From contig PUQB01000105.1 of NCBI GenBank assembly GCA_003024785.1, positions 62,001-126,000 of the forward strand: 64,000 nt of DNA, given 5' to 3'. The notes under the pieces were generated by a model. The model worked only from the letters and a program-made list of their open reading frames with translations, searched no databases and was not told the DNA's origin. How positions within the stretch are numbered: the first letter of the stretch is position 1; the number at the start of each line of letters is the position of its first letter. Below, piece after piece: positions 1 to 13,373 of this stretch. Position numbers and translations under genes: made by a program. The stretch comes from Selaginella tamariscina (taxonomy: Eukaryota > Streptophyta > Lycopodiopsida > Selaginellales > Selaginellaceae).

Positions 1-1445
1 CTAAAAAGATTATCCTTCAAACCTTAGAGGATAACCCAAGTAGACCTTAGAATCATGTCCCAAAAGACCTAGACAGACTCATGTCCCAACCTTGCTGAGG
101 AGACATGCCTTGCACATACCCCTGTGATAGAGCCAAGGCATTGTGACTTATCCCTTGAGGAATCACCCTCATCATGGAGTACAACCCCGTTAGGGTGACA
201 AGGGGTGCCCTCAACCATGACTAACCCCTAAGGGTACCTTAGTCCTAGGGCTAATACTTAGTGAGGACACGAGTGTGCACCGTAAGCGAACACGAATGTT
301 CTGCTAAGTAAACTCCCCAAGACTAAGTTTGAATAACCCTAAGTACACAACCCCACAAGTGCCTCACATACTAACAAGCTTAGGTTGTTCAACCTCTAGA
401 TCCAAGGAGAACACCCCATAACTAAGTGTGCAATTAGCACACCTAGTTACGAGACCCAACCTCCCCTGAGCTAATGCCCAAGGCTTAACACCCTAATGAG
501 GACACAAACACGCCTGTTTATTAAAGTATCCATCCCCTCGATGTTAACCCCATAAAACAACCTCAAAAAGTGTGTCTTAGGTGTTGTATTGTGTGCTATT
601 TGGCCTAGTGTCACATCTTCATGTAACATTGTTTCTCATATGTGGGCCATTATGCCATAGCCCTTTAGATTCGAGAGTTGCACCAGGTGCCACAAATGTA
701 GCTCTCCAATGCCAACTCTAGAACCCCTCTATGATCCCTTACCTACTAGCCAAAGTCCCACGTCCACAGTTGGACAAGAACACGAACATGCCCTACTTAG
801 CTATGAGTGTTAGTCTTAACTTGACGTGGAGGAAGAGGTTGGAGATAAGCCTCAACCTTTAATTTTTAAAAATGTGAAGTCCGACAAGACCTCCCAGGCA
901 TAAATTCGCCAGCATTAAGGGTAGGCTACCTCAAAAGTGGGACGTACCCCTATTATTTGAAAGTTGAGGCAGCACAATAGAGGGTTATGCCTTGACGACA
1001 CAAGCTTGCACCGAGAGAAGAGTAATGACCTCAGTTATGAACCCAGGAATCCTCACTCTTACATACTATACCTTATTTATGTGACGGAGCTCCCCCCTTC
1101 TTTTCCTATATGTGTAAGTGGGCTGGCATGAAATGCCAACCCCTTAGTTAATTGAGATGAGTTTTAACTTAACTAACTCCTACCCCTAAACCTACCTAAG
1201 GGGGTGGGGATTTAGGATGTGGGTTAGGGAAACCCTAGGGGTGTTCCTAACCCTATTTAACATGCCAAACTCATCTGCATTAATTGAAAAACTTAACTGG
1301 GATGTCAAAATTAGGGTGAGGTTTTTTAAAAGGTAAGTGTTACCTTCGCTTAGAGTTTTTTGTGATATCTAAGGACAGCCAACTAGACTACCCCTAAACA
1401 CTTAAGTGCACTAAACAAGGCTATTTCTCACTACATCTAGGGTCC
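1..1445 (-). repeat. Degenerate repeat family R1, copy a
   Basis: No gene is visible. The stretch is the inverted counterpart of about 8545-9960: the segment near 180-310 (motifs such as GTGAGGACACGAGTG) and the segment near 1380-1480 both recur in reverse complement there, in matching order. Positions 1-310 also recur in the same orientation at about 10080-10372. No transposase or reverse transcriptase is recognisable, so the class is unknown. Old, non-coding repeat, seen by direct comparison. Confidence 0.6.
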
Positions 1446-1519
1446 GTCAACATAATATAGTAGGTAACAACAATCAACCTCCAAAGTAAAAGGTCGAGTC
1501 ATAGTAAAAACTATGACAC

Positions 1520-1734
1520 GTAACCTTTTGAACAATGCACCATTCATGATGCTAGAAGGTTGCAAGTTTGAGCCTCATTAAGATGAGGTTAATAATGTAT
1601 CTTAAAAACTCGCAACTTTTTGGGCCATGCACCCTTGGCACCGAGGATGGTGCATGACCTAAAAAGTTACAAGTTTGAACTTTGCTAGGGCAAAATTAAT
1701 ATTGTACCTTGAAATATTGCAACCTTTTGGGCCA
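1520..1734. repeat. Short hairpin-bearing repeat units
   Basis: Two to three degenerate units of roughly 100 bp. Each contains a palindromic core of the form GGCCATGCACC...TGGTGCATGACC, followed by an AAGTTTGAAC stretch and TTAATATTGTACCTTGAAA. The same units recur at 7753-8160 on the other side of the Gypsy insertion, so the element landed inside this array. Confidence 0.55.
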
Positions 1735-1739
1735 CTGTC

Positions 1740-2316
1740 TGTCAAGTCATGATCTAGGAACCAGGAAGAGAGTAGGGTTTCAAGAACAAGAAGGCTTGAC
1801 TCAGGAGCAAGACAAGAAGTAGGAACTCAGGAGCAAGACAAGGTGCAGGGCAGGATCCAGGAGCAAGACAGGAACATGATAAGATCCGGGAGCAAGACAG
1901 GAGCAGGATAGGAAGGCGCAGGACAGGATCCAGGAGCAAGACAGGAACAGGACAGGATCCTGGAGCAAGACATGAACAAGACAAGAACAAGAATGATCGT
2001 AGAATGACTGGTGTTGATAGTAACTAATTGTACAACAATTAGGTCAAAGCTTTTATGCTCACAACTCCAAGAGTTAATCTAGGCATGAGTGCTAAAAGTG
2101 GTTACATGCATCTAAAAGTGGCTATATGCATGCAGAGGCTAAAACGAGTCCACATGTCCCTTATCCTTTAGGCATATCCTGTAGTATATCCTGTAGGAAT
2201 ATCCTATAGGCATATCTTGTAAGAATATCCTGTAGGCATATCCTGTATTCCGTATCATGTATCCTGTATCCGAAATTCTGTATCTGAAATCCTATATCCT
2301 GTATCGGGTCGTGACA
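1740..2316 (-). repeat. Gypsy 3' LTR
   Basis: 577-bp repeat matching 7180-7747. It contains a minisatellite built on CAGGATCCAGGAGCAAGA (about 1800-1985) and a run of CCTGTA/ATATCCTGTAGG units (about 2165-2310). Ends are TGTCAAG and GTCGTGACA on the plus strand. Confidence 0.9.
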
Positions 2317-5300
2317 TCACCTCCTCCCTAAGGACAAGTTCCACGAGTCTTGGGACTTGGTTTAGCAGGATAATGTCGATGGAAAGCAGCAACTTTAGAA
2401 GAAACATGGAGTAAGTTGGATGCAGGTTCCCAAGTGTGATCAGTAGGCAAATAACCTTTCCAGTCCACCAAGTATTGAAGTTGGCAGCGATGAAGACGAG
2501 AATCAAGGATGGCTGTAACTTCGTACTCAGGTTCATCATCAATGACCACAGGAGGGGGAGGAGGAGAAGCACAACCAGGAAAAGAAGAAGGATGATACGG
2601 CTCCAACAAAGAGGTGTAAAACACAAGATGAAGTTTCACCGTAGATAGTAACTCGAGTCTGAAAGCTACAAGATTGACCTCCGCCGCAATCCTGTAAGGC
2701 TCCAATCGTTGAAAATCCAACTTAGAAGAAGGCCTGTTGGTGCGAATATATCGACAAAGAAGCCACACAAGATCATCAATCTTGTATGTAGATGCCGGTT
2801 GACGATGAGCATCAGCATGATGCTTGTACAGTTCCTGTGCCTACTGAAGATGAACTCGGAGATCCTTTTGTACCTGACAAAGATGCTGGAGACAATCCTG
2901 TACTACAAGAGCGGAAGAAAGAGAAGCAAGAGGAGCAAAGTCAAAACGTGAATGGTAACCTGTAAGAGTAAAGAAAGGTGTTTGGCCTGTAAATGCATGA
3001 ACGAAGTTGTTGGAGGCAAACTCCACCATTGGAAGAAGGTCCAACTAGTTGTCCTGTTGGTAACTGATGAAGCAACGAAGATACTGTTCCAAGGTCTGAA
3101 TTGTGCGTTCTGACTTGAATTGTGGACCTCGATCAGAAACAATGCTCTCAGGAAGACCATGGTGCTGGAACACTTCACGGATCACCAATTCAGTAGTTGT
3201 CTGGCCTGTAGCAGTCTTGTTACATGGTAGGAAATAAACCTGTTTGGTGAAACGGTCAACCATCACAAGAACTGCATTAAATCCACGAGAAGGAGGAAGA
3301 TCTGTGAGGAAATCCATAGAAATGGATCTCCAAGGAGCAGAAGGAACAGGAAGAGGATGAAGAAGACTAGAGCGCGCGTGACGAGGCATCTTCAACCTAT
3401 TGCGAGTGTCACAACTCCGTACAAACTTGTCCACAAAACCTCGCAACCCAGGCCACCAATAGTTGCGAGTCACCAACTCGACTGTCTTGGCCACACCAAA
3501 ATGTCCTGTAGCCGGGGTATCATGACAATCCTGTACCACATGAGTCCTGCAAACACCAACAGGAACGTACAGAAGACCTTCCCGGTATAGGAGTCCGTCC
3601 TGTATTCCTTACCAAGTCATCTGTAGCCAACTGCAAACGGATGTTCTGTAGAAGTGTTGAATTTGCTGGAACCTAATGAACCTGTAGTGCCGCAAGCCAG
3701 AAACGATCATGACCCAACAACACTTGCCTTTGACAATCATATGCAAGATCGCCTGGGGTCAGTGCAAGGTAAGAACGCCTAGACAATGCGTCCACCTTAC
3801 CATTCTGGAAATTGGGCCTGTAGACGATGACAAAATCAAAACGTGATAGGAATTTCGCCCACCTAGCCTGTCACCGACTGAAAACTCAAGCCGTTTGAAA
3901 AAACTCCAGGTTCTTGTGATCCGTAAGGACTTGTACATGATGCGCAGCACCTTCTAGGAAGTGCTGCCACTCCTCGAACGAATCCACAATGGCCTTGAGT
4001 TCCTTGTCATGAATCTCATAATTGATCTCTGCCGAAAGGAACTTACGAGAATGAAAGGCTACAGATGAGTAACTTGTCTTCTTCAACTTGTGATAGGATA
4101 GAACCTACCGCAAAATCCGAAGCATCTACTTCAACGAAGAAGGACGGAAGGATCAGATGTACTAATCGGAGCTATCGTGAAGGCGTCCTTGAGTGTGTGA
4201 ATGCATGTTCCGCCTTGTCGGACCAAGAGAAAACCTGTGCGCTTGGTGAGTTCCGTGAGTGGAAGTACACGCTTGGAGAAGTCCTGTATGAACCGCCTGT
4301 AGAAGTTTGCAAAGCCAAGGAAACATTGTACATCTCGTACAACTTGGGCCTCTCCCACTCCACGATGGTCTTCACCTTGTGCATGTCCATGGAAACGCCA
4401 GCAGGAGAGACGATGTAGCCCAAGAACTCCACAGAATCCCTGAAAAAACACTTCTCCAACTTCGCATACAGCCATGCTCGCGAAGCCGCTGTAGAACAAT
4501 CGTACATGCTTGTCATGTGCCGCCTGGTCCTTGGAGAAAATCAAAATGTCGAGGTAGATCACCACAAACTGGTCCAAGAAGTCACGAAAGATGTCGTTCA
4601 CCATGTGTTGGAACACGGCTGGGGCATTGGTAAGGCCGAAAGGCATCACCGTGTACTCAAAATGTCCATACCTTGTACGAAAGGCAGTCTTCCACTCATC
4701 GCCGGACGAATCCGTACAAGGTTGTAGGCCCCTCGTAAGTCGATCTTCGTGAACACCTTTGCTCCTCGCAGCCGATCGAGAAGTTCCGGGATCAATGGCA
4801 ACGGGTACCGATTCCGAATGGTGACTTGATTCAAACCCCTGTAGTCCACAACCAAACGTAATCCCATCCTTCTTCTTGACAAAGAAGATAGGTGCTCCTG
4901 CAGGGGACTTTGAGTGACGAATGAAGCCGGATGCCAAGTTGTCCTCGATGTACTGACGAAGAACCTCCAACTCTGTGGGTGACAATGCATAAATCGGTCC
5001 GAACGGTGGAGTCTTTCCTTCCGCAAGATCAATAGGACAGTCGTAGGACCTGTGAACAGGAAGAACTGCAGCCTTGTGCTTGTCAAAAACGTCCTTAAAG
5101 GAGTGATACTTGGATGGTAGGAAGAAGGAGGAGAAGGAGGAAGGAGAGAAGGAGATTGAAAAACAGGAGAGTCAGATACAGGAAAGGTAGAAGAGGACGT
5201 AGGAGTTACTTGAAAGGCAAAAAGGTGGAAAGGAGCAGGATCAGTGGCAAGTTCATGCATGGTAGTGGTAAGAACTCGGAGAGGAGAAGGAGGGAGCTGT

Positions 5301-7179
5301 GACTGAAAAAGAGGAAGGATCTTGGGGGTGGAACAGAAGCAGAGTAACAAAAGAGGCAGGATTGGGAAAAACCTGTGTGGATGTTGACGAGTGTACAGGA
5401 TTGGAAGAATCCTGTACAGAAGTCCGTGGTTACAGGAGTGAGGAAGCCTGCGAGTGTGCTGACGAACAACAGGAGGTGGATCCTGTTGAGGAGGAACCTT
5501 CGACACTGATACAGGATTGGAAGAACCCTGTACAGGAATCCGCAAACTTACAGGAGTGGAGAGAGCCTGCGGATGTGCTGAGGAACTGACATGAGGTGAA
5601 TCCTGTCGAGGAGGAGTCTTCAACACTGGTACAGGAACAGGCACGGTCAATCCTGTAGCTTGTACTGCCTCAGACTAAGGATGTATCCTGCACGCAGGAA
5701 GGTACAGGATTGATCCTGCTCGGAGAGGAAAACGTGAGCGTCCTAGACCTCCAGTCGATCTGCGGATTTGCAACAACGAACCATGGCATGCCCAAAATGA
5801 TGGGAGTCGACCGAGTCTTGATCAAGTTGAAGGAAATTGAACAGTTGAATGCCATGACTGCAAAGAGAGGTTGGTAGCATGGGTAACTGCGCCAGAAGCA
5901 ATCAGACGCCATCGGCCACCTCTACAGGAACTGCACGCTTCAACTTCACCACCGAAATGCCATGTTGAGTTGCAAAAGTGTCATCCATGAAGCATATTTG
6001 CACCAGTGTCTAACAGGGCAAACTCCTTGAGCTCTCGATTATTAGATGAATGTGTACAGGAAACTTGAGTGATGGAATGGTATGAGCAGCACCAATGGAG
6101 CCTGCACCTACGTCCAACTTCGCGGCTCCTAGACGAAGTGGACATTGAAGTTTTCCGACTGAACTTCAGCTTCAACTTCACGCGTCTTGAACTTCCTGGC
6201 TTTAATAGGACATTCTGCCACCTTGTGTCCTGCTTCACCACAATACAAGCATAGGTTCTCACTGCGACGACGTTGCTTCTCAGCAGCGGAAAGAGAGCCA
6301 CGCTTGGATTTCTCAACCTCCATAGGAACTACTCCAGAAGGTGTGCAGGAACATGTACCACATGCAGGATTGGTTTGCAGGAACTGCTGACGGATCTTTC
6401 CTGACGACGCTCGAACAAACGGTTGTCGCAGAAAGCTTGTTGCATGATCTCTCTAATGTTTGGGCATCCGGTAACGTAAGGAGAAGGTCCTTCACGTCAT
6501 CCCTCAACCCAAAACGGAAGTGTTCGATCAATGCAGTCTCGTCCCATGGAATGTTCGTGCAAAGTTGCTGAAATTCGGATGCATAACGGAAGCTGGTCGG
6601 GATCCTTGTGTGCTTCGTAACTTCGTGCATGCGGAACGTACTTCAGGATCTCCAAAGCAGGCTTCAAAGGCAGCCACGAAACCTTCAAAGTCTTCCATCA
6701 ATGGGTTGTCACGCTTCAGCAAGGGGGCAACCCAAGCCCGTGGAGATCCAATTAGTAAGGATGCCAAAAGGCCAACCTTTTGTGCATCAGTCGAGTAGCA
6801 TGGTTGCATGCAGATCAAGAGCCAGATCTGATTTAGAAACCTTGGAAATCGGCGCGATTGCCACTGAACTTTTTAACATGCTGATCTTCGGCTCCGAAGA
6901 AAAGTTTGATGGAGAGGAAACCACCGATGCTTGAGAGAGAGCCTATGCAGCAGCCTTGGAGGATGCATCAAGCAGCTGCATGCGCCGCATTGGTGGAACC
7001 TTGCAGATCGGTGACCACTTGGCGCAAAGTGGCCAGCTCATGAAGCAACATTTGGTGCTCGCGTTGAAAGTGCTCAAAATCAGCCATGATCTATGAAAGA
7101 AAAAAAAAGAGGAAAACGAAGAGAAAAATCAAGGAAAAAAAAGTACGGAACAAGAGCTATGAAAGAGTTACTATCAAAC

Positions 7180-7747
7180 TGTCAAGCCACGATCCAGGAA
7201 CCAGGAAGAGAGCAGGATTCCAAGAACAGAAGGCTTGACTCAGGACAGGACAGGAATAGGAACTCAGGAGAAGACAAGCGCAAGGCAGGATCCAGGAGCA
7301 AGACAGGAACAGGATAGGATCCGGGAGCAAGAAGGAGCAGGACAGGAAGGCGCAGGACAGGATCCAGGAGCAAGAAAAAACAGACAGGACAGAAGCAAAC
7401 AAGACAAGAACAAGAATGATCGTAGAAGACTGGTGTTGATAGTAACTAATTGTACAACAATTAGGTCGGAGCTTTTATGCTCACAACTCCAAGAGCTAAT
7501 CTAGGCATGAGTGCTAAAAGTGATTGCATGCATCTAAAAGTGACTATATGCATGTAGAGGCTAAACGAGTCCACATGTCCCTTATCCTTTAGGCATATCC
7601 TAGTATATCCTGTAGGAATATCCTGTAGGCATATCTTGTAGGAATATCCTATAGGCATATCTTGTAGGAATATCCTGCAGGCATATCTTGTATCCTGTAT
7701 CCGAAATCCTGTATCCAAAATTCTATATCCTGTATCGGGTCGTGACA
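7180..7747 (-). repeat. Gypsy 5' LTR
   Basis: 568-bp partner of 1740-2316, with the same minisatellite (about 7230-7400) and CCTGTA run (about 7600-7735). Followed by the target duplication CTGTC at 7748-7752. Confidence 0.9.
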
Positions 7748-7752
7748 CTGTC

Positions 7753-8160
7753 TTGGGTGTTGTTTAAACCTTGTTAAGGCGATGCTAATACTGTACTTTG
7801 AAAAAAGAATCAAACTCGCAACCTTTTGGGCCATACACAATGCATAGCCCATAAAGCTACAAGTTCAAACCTTGAACCTAATTAGGGTGGTGTTAATATT
7901 GTACCTTAAAAAAACAATCGAACTTGCACACCATTGATGCCAAGGATGGTACATGGCTCATAAGGCTACAACTTCTACCTCATCTTGTATGTTTCATACT
8001 TGGCACTAAGTGATGCATGACCTCAAAATTTTACAAGTTTTGTGCCAAAGATGGTGCATGGCCCTAAAAGGATGTGAGTTTTGCTTCATCCTCCATGTCG
8101 AGGATGGTGCATGGCCCTAATAAGGTTCAAACTCACAAACTTTTAGGGTTATGCACTGTC
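7753..8160. repeat. Hairpin-bearing repeat units, right half of array
   Basis: Continuation of the array at 1520-1734, interrupted by the Gypsy insertion. Units repeat GGATGGTGCATGGCCCTAA, GGGCCATACAC and TTAATATTGTACCTT with drift. No coding content seen. Confidence 0.5.
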
Positions 8161-8544
8161 CTCAACATCGAGGATAGAGATTAATTTTTAACAACAAAAT
8201 TCGACTACACATTGGTACATTCCACATCTTTGATATTGAGAATGGTTGATTAATTTTATGAAGTCCAATATAGGCTTCATATAGGTGCATACGTCATGCT
8301 CGATTTAGAACGCAAAACTTTATTTAAACAAACATGGAAATAGCGATAGTTAAGTTGATTCACTTCAAATATCATTCTATATATGCATTCTTTTTTATTT
8401 TTTTTCATAAAACAAATATACTCATGTGAAGTTCAATTCACCATATAAAATATCCTCGCCACCATAATATAATTGTGTAGTATATATTTCTACGCCATGA
8501 AGATGTCCTTGGCACTAAGAATGACTATTATAATTTTTACTATG

Positions 8545-9960
8545 ACTATACTTTCTATTAATTGTTGTTACTTATTGTATTTGTGTTGGACCTGGATGTA
8601 ATGAGAAATAGCCCCACTTAGTAAACTTAGGTCTTTAAAGGTGGTTTGACTATTTATTGTTAAATACCTCAAAAAACTTTAAGTAAAGCTGGAACTTATT
8701 GTCCAAAACTCTCTTTATTATTTATAATAAGGTGAGTTTAACAATTAGGAACACCCCTAGGGTTGCCCTAACTCTCCCAAGGTTTGGTTTAGGGCTAGTC
8801 TAAGTTAGGTTATTAAACTCACTAACATTTGGATTGACATTTCATACCATCCCACTCACACAAATAAGAACGGGGGGGGGGGGGAGCTTCGTCAAGGAAA
8901 TAAGGTAAAGTATAACTAGTAAGAGTCTAGGTGTTCAAAAGAGCCCTTTATTCTTTTACCGATGCAAGTTTAAACTTATGTCATCAAGACACAACCTATA
9001 TTATGCTACCCTAACTTATGGGTATGTTACACCCTAAGAGTTGTTCAATTCTTATCGTTGGTGATTCATGCATGCAAAGTCTTGTTCTTTAGTCCGGAGG
9101 ATGAGACTTGTCTCCGGCCTTCTCCTTCACGCCAAGTTAAGAACAACACTCACAACTAAGTAAGGCATGCATCATTACTTACAATGTGAGCATTGTTCGT
9201 GCCCTTATCCAATTGAAATTGGGATCTTGGTAGCTAGGTTCTCATTATCATGTTCCTTAAGAGTTCAAAAGAAAGGGGTTCCATGGTTGGCATATGTGAG
9301 CCACATTTGAGGTACCAAGTGTAGCTCTTGAGTTTGAGGGGCTATAGCAAAATATTTTATGTTTTAGGAAATAGTATTACATGAATATGTGACATTAGGC
9401 TAGATGGCACACAATACAATGCCTAGGGCACGACCTTTAGGTTTGTGTCATGGGTTTAAAGGTTGAGGGGTTGAATACCTTGGCAAGCATGCATGCTTGT
9501 GCTCGCATTAGGGTGTTAAGTCTTTTGGGCTTCCACTCAAGGGAGATTATGTCTTGTAACTAGGTTTGCTAATTAGCACACTTGGTTAGGGATATTCTTT
9601 TTGGGGACGTGTAAACATGTTTAGAGGTGAAATAATATAAGCTCATTAACAAGAGCCTTTTTGTGAGACACTCACGTGGTCACGTGCATAAGGTTATTCA
9701 AATCTAGTCTTAGGGGTTTTGCTTAGTAAAGCACTCGTGTTCACCTACACCACACACCCATGTCCTCATTAAGTACTAGCCCTAAGACTAGGGTATGACT
9801 TGGCCACTCAAACTCGAGTTAGTTGTGGCTTAGGGTACCTCTCGTTGTCCTAAAGGGGTTGTACTCTTGGATGAGAGTGATTCCTCAAGAGATAAGTCAT
9901 GATGCATTAATTATGTTATGAGGGTATATAACATGAAGGGCTAATACGTGGCAACACGTG
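8545..9960 (+). repeat. Degenerate repeat family R1, copy b
   Basis: Reverse-complement partner of 1-1445 and same-orientation partner of about 10875-12010. Shared landmarks are the GAGAAATAGCCCCACTTAG block, a G-homopolymer (8873-8884) followed by GAGCTTCGTC, and the CTTAGGGTACCTCTC block near 9830. No protein family recognised. Confidence 0.6.
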
Positions 9961-10079
9961 GCCGCCAAGTGGCCTTCTGATATCAATTCTCTGTGTGAGC
10001 AACGTTAAGTCTTCCAAGATGACCCCAAGAGTTTGACTTAGATGCCTAATTAAATAAAAGACTTAGAGTCCTACCTAAG

Positions 10080-10372
10080 TTCCCTAAAATGACCATCTTC
10101 CAAACCCTAAAGGATATTCCGAGTAGATTTTAGGATCTTATCCCAGTAATCCCTTAACTTCATCTACCTTATACATACCCTTGTGACAAAACTAAGGCAT
10201 CGTCACTTACCCCTTAAGAAATCACTTTCATTCGGGCATACAACCCCTTTAGAGTGACAACCCTGAACCACAACTAACCCCTAAGGGTTTGAGTATACCC
10301 TAGACCTAGGGCTAGTACTTAGTGAGGATACGAGTATGTGCCATAAGCAGACATGAGTGTTCTGCTACTCCA
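10080..10372 (-). repeat. R1 partial copy
   Basis: Matches 1-310 in the same orientation and is therefore inverted relative to the end of copy b (about 9660-9960), making a loose inverted pair around 10020. Confidence 0.5.
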
Positions 10373-10874
10373 TCGATGCATGGTCCTAGAAGTTTTCAAG
10401 TTTAAACCTTGAATGCCAAGAACATCTTCATAGGTGTCATTATTAAAGTTTTAACCCAAAAGGTCGACATATGGCTATTAAGTGGCCATCCAACGTTAAT
10501 ACCTTATGTAAGCAATACTAAATCTTTTAAAACGACCTCAAGAGTTTGACTCGAATGCCCAAATAGGCATGAGACTTACGGTCCTACCCCTAAAATGATT
10601 ATCCTCCAAACTCTAAGATCCTACCTTAGGAGACCTAGATAGGCTCACGCCCTAACCTCGCTAAGAAGACATGCCTTGCACATATATGTCATAGTTGTCA
10701 CAACTTTTCCCTCTCCCCTTATGCCAACTAGGCAAAGGGCCAATTGGTGTTTATGAGAGGGCCCCTGATCATGATGACCCAGTTATGCTTGAGTCTTTTT
10801 GCCCACATATCTCACAATCTTTACCCAGGTAGTCAACCCACCAGGTTAGAATTATGACTCCTCTTTACTTTGGA

Positions 10875-12010
10875 CGTTGACTGTTGTTACTTACTGAATT
10901 ATTGATAAGCCCTAGATGTATTGAGAAACAGCCCCACTTAGTGCACTTAGGTGTTTAGGGGTAGTTTGGCCAGTTGTCCTTAGATATTGTGAGAAATCTA
11001 AGCGAATGTAGCACTTACCTTCTAAAAAACTCTTACCCTCATTTTTTGTGTCCCGTTTGGGTTAATGGTTAGTTTTGGCAAGTTCAACATGTCGGATATG
11101 TTTATAAATACCCCTAGGTTTTGACAGGTTAGGGTTTAGGGGTCAATGGATCATTAATTAACTCACCAAGTATATTCCCTTTGGGAATGAGATTTCGTGC
11201 CAGCCCACTTATGTAAATAGGAAAACTGGGGGGGAGAGGGCGGGGGCGGGGGGGCTCTGTCACATATATTAAGTAGTACATGTGAAAACTCATGGGTTTA
11301 TGACTGAGTTCGTTGCTCTTCTGTCGGTGCAAACTTCCATTTGTGTCGTTAAGGTACAACCCTTTATTGTGCCACCCTAACTTCTAGATAATATGGGTAC
11401 ATCCCACCTTCAAGGTTGATCACCCTTAACGTTGGCAAATCCATGCATGGAAGGTTTCGTCGAAATGCACATTCCAAGAGGCAGAGGTTGAGGCTTGTCT
11501 CTAGCCTCCTCCTCCACATCAAGCTAGGTGAAGCACTCATGGCCAAACAAAGCACATTTGTGTTCTTGTCCAATTGTGGGCATGGGATCTTATTTGACAG
11601 GTTCACATTACCTAGTTCCTGAAGGTTCACTAAAGGGTTCTAGAGTTGGCATCTAGAAACCACGTTTGTGGCACTTGGTGTAACTCTTGAATCTAAGGCC
11701 ACATCGTGAAAGGCAGTGTCACATGGAGATGTGACACTGGGTTAGACGTCACACGATACAATGCTTGAGGCACACCCTTTGGGGTTGTATCATGGTTTTG
11801 TCGTCAAGGGTTAGATACTCTAGTAAACATGCATGTTTGTGCTTGCACTAGGGTGCTAAACCTTAGGCATCTAGGTTACTAGGTGTGCTTTGGCACACTT
11901 GGCTATGGGAGTGTTCCCCTTGGAATCAAGGGGTTGAATCACTTAAGCTTGTTAATAAAAGCCCTTTCATGAGGCATCATGTACTTAGGATTATCCAAAC
12001 CTAACCTTAG
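10875..12010 (+). repeat. R1 copy c
   Basis: Matches about 8545-9720 in order: GAGAAACAGCCCCACTTAG, a G-rich homopolymer block at 11228-11253, and the block ending near 12000. Non-coding. The G-tract lies at the same place in b and c, so it is ancestral to the family. Confidence 0.55.
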
Positions 12011-13370
12011 GGAGTTTGTTTAGCAATTAATTTTTAGAACATAAAATTCAGCTACACACTAGTGCATTTCATATTTTCAATGCTGAAAATAGTCAATTAA
12101 CTTTATGAAATAAAAAATGGGTTTCATATATAAGTGCATCCATCATACTCAATCTAGAACATGTGAATTTATTTTGTATACAAACATGAAAATAATGGTA
12201 TCGTAAAATAAAAGTTATTTTTGATTCATTTTTGTAAGTTTCTTTACAAAACAAATATACTTCTACAAAGTTCGTGAGTTTAAGGCCATGCAACACTAAG
12301 GACAGTGCATGGCCCCATAATATTTATATGGTGAATGCTTTTTGGGCAATGCACCATCCTTATGGTGCATGGCCCTAGTGAAGTTCAGCGATTTGTTTAA
12401 CCAACTAATCAATTCACAAAATCACACACACACACATATTTAGGATTCTATACATATTTTTATATAGCTTTCTAGCCCTTCAAACGCTTCTATATACATT
12501 CAAGTGTTGTGCATATACATACATATGTATATGGACACATGGACTGCAACATAACTTTAGTTAGGTCGATTATATAACTTTAGTTAAGTTGATTTCTTAC
12601 ACTCTTTATAAAATTGAATTATAAAGCATCTTTAAATAAATATGTCTATGTTTGTCTTTATTAAAATTTAGTTATTCTGGGCACCATGGATGTTTGGAAA
12701 ATATATATAACACAGTGATATAATTATGTAATAAATATTTTTATACCATGAACATGTCATGGACACCACCCAGGACAACATTTCTTTATAAGTGAAGAAA
12801 CAATATGGATTTTTATATGAAACTGTGACTTGTATATCACAGCCGATGGGTTCTTGTTGTTAACAACCTGCTTTGTTCTGAACATAAACTGCACTAACTA
12901 AATACATGTTCCAAGGGTTAGATAAAGGTCATATCTAAGTAAGACCTAAATCTGACCTTAATTAATATTACTTTATTGTTAATTTTAGTAAAACAATATG
13001 AGCCGCAGCAATATTGAACTCGACCAGGAATGCACACTGTATTTCACTGTGGCACGTGTAAGTCGACATCGGATTTAGAAGCCAAATACCATATGTAATA
13101 ATATGAAAATATAATAATAAGGGATGTTATGAAATATATTAGTAGAAATACAAATCTGAAGAGAAGTCCCTGTAATAAAATATACCCTTCTCAAACACAA
13201 ACCATAGGCGTAAACTCTATCGTCTCATACATATATATCTCTTATATGTTATATTAAATTGCGGTACACAAAATATACTTGAATAATCTAGTAAATAATT
13301 TAATAAAAACGTTAGACTTTTATGCTTAAACAGATTCGGACCTGCGCACAGTATTTTAGGGCTTAGATGG
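12011..13370. other. AT-rich intergenic DNA
   Basis: No gene, RNA or intact element is visible. Contains a short (CA)n at about 12424-12437 and another hairpin-type unit (GCACCATCC/GGTGCATGGCCC) near 12350-12375. The last part leads into the psaE promoter. Confidence 0.5.
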
Positions 13371-13373
13371 CAG

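Larger units (their letters stand above)
1740..7747 (-). mobile_element. Ty3/Gypsy chromovirus LTR retrotransposon (fossil)
   Basis: A 6.0 kb element on the minus strand, flanked by the 5-bp duplication CTGTC (1735-1739 and 7748-7752) and bounded by two TG...CA long terminal repeats. Order on the minus strand: Gag with a CCHC knuckle (about 6820-6130), protease region (about 6130-5700), reverse transcriptase/RNase H (about 5000-3760), integrase with its HHCC and DD(E) core (about 3540-2840), then a chromodomain (about 2560-2430) that marks the chromovirus clade. A polypurine tract lies against the 3' LTR at 2317-2335. The element is broken, with many interruptions, and clearly not active; LTRs have drifted by substitutions and several indels, implying a moderately old insertion. 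Confidence 0.93.

Noticed and set aside
8873-8884. G-quadruplex-type promoter signal
   Set aside because: A single G homopolymer inside a repeat family, with no gene nearby; likely simple-sequence drift.
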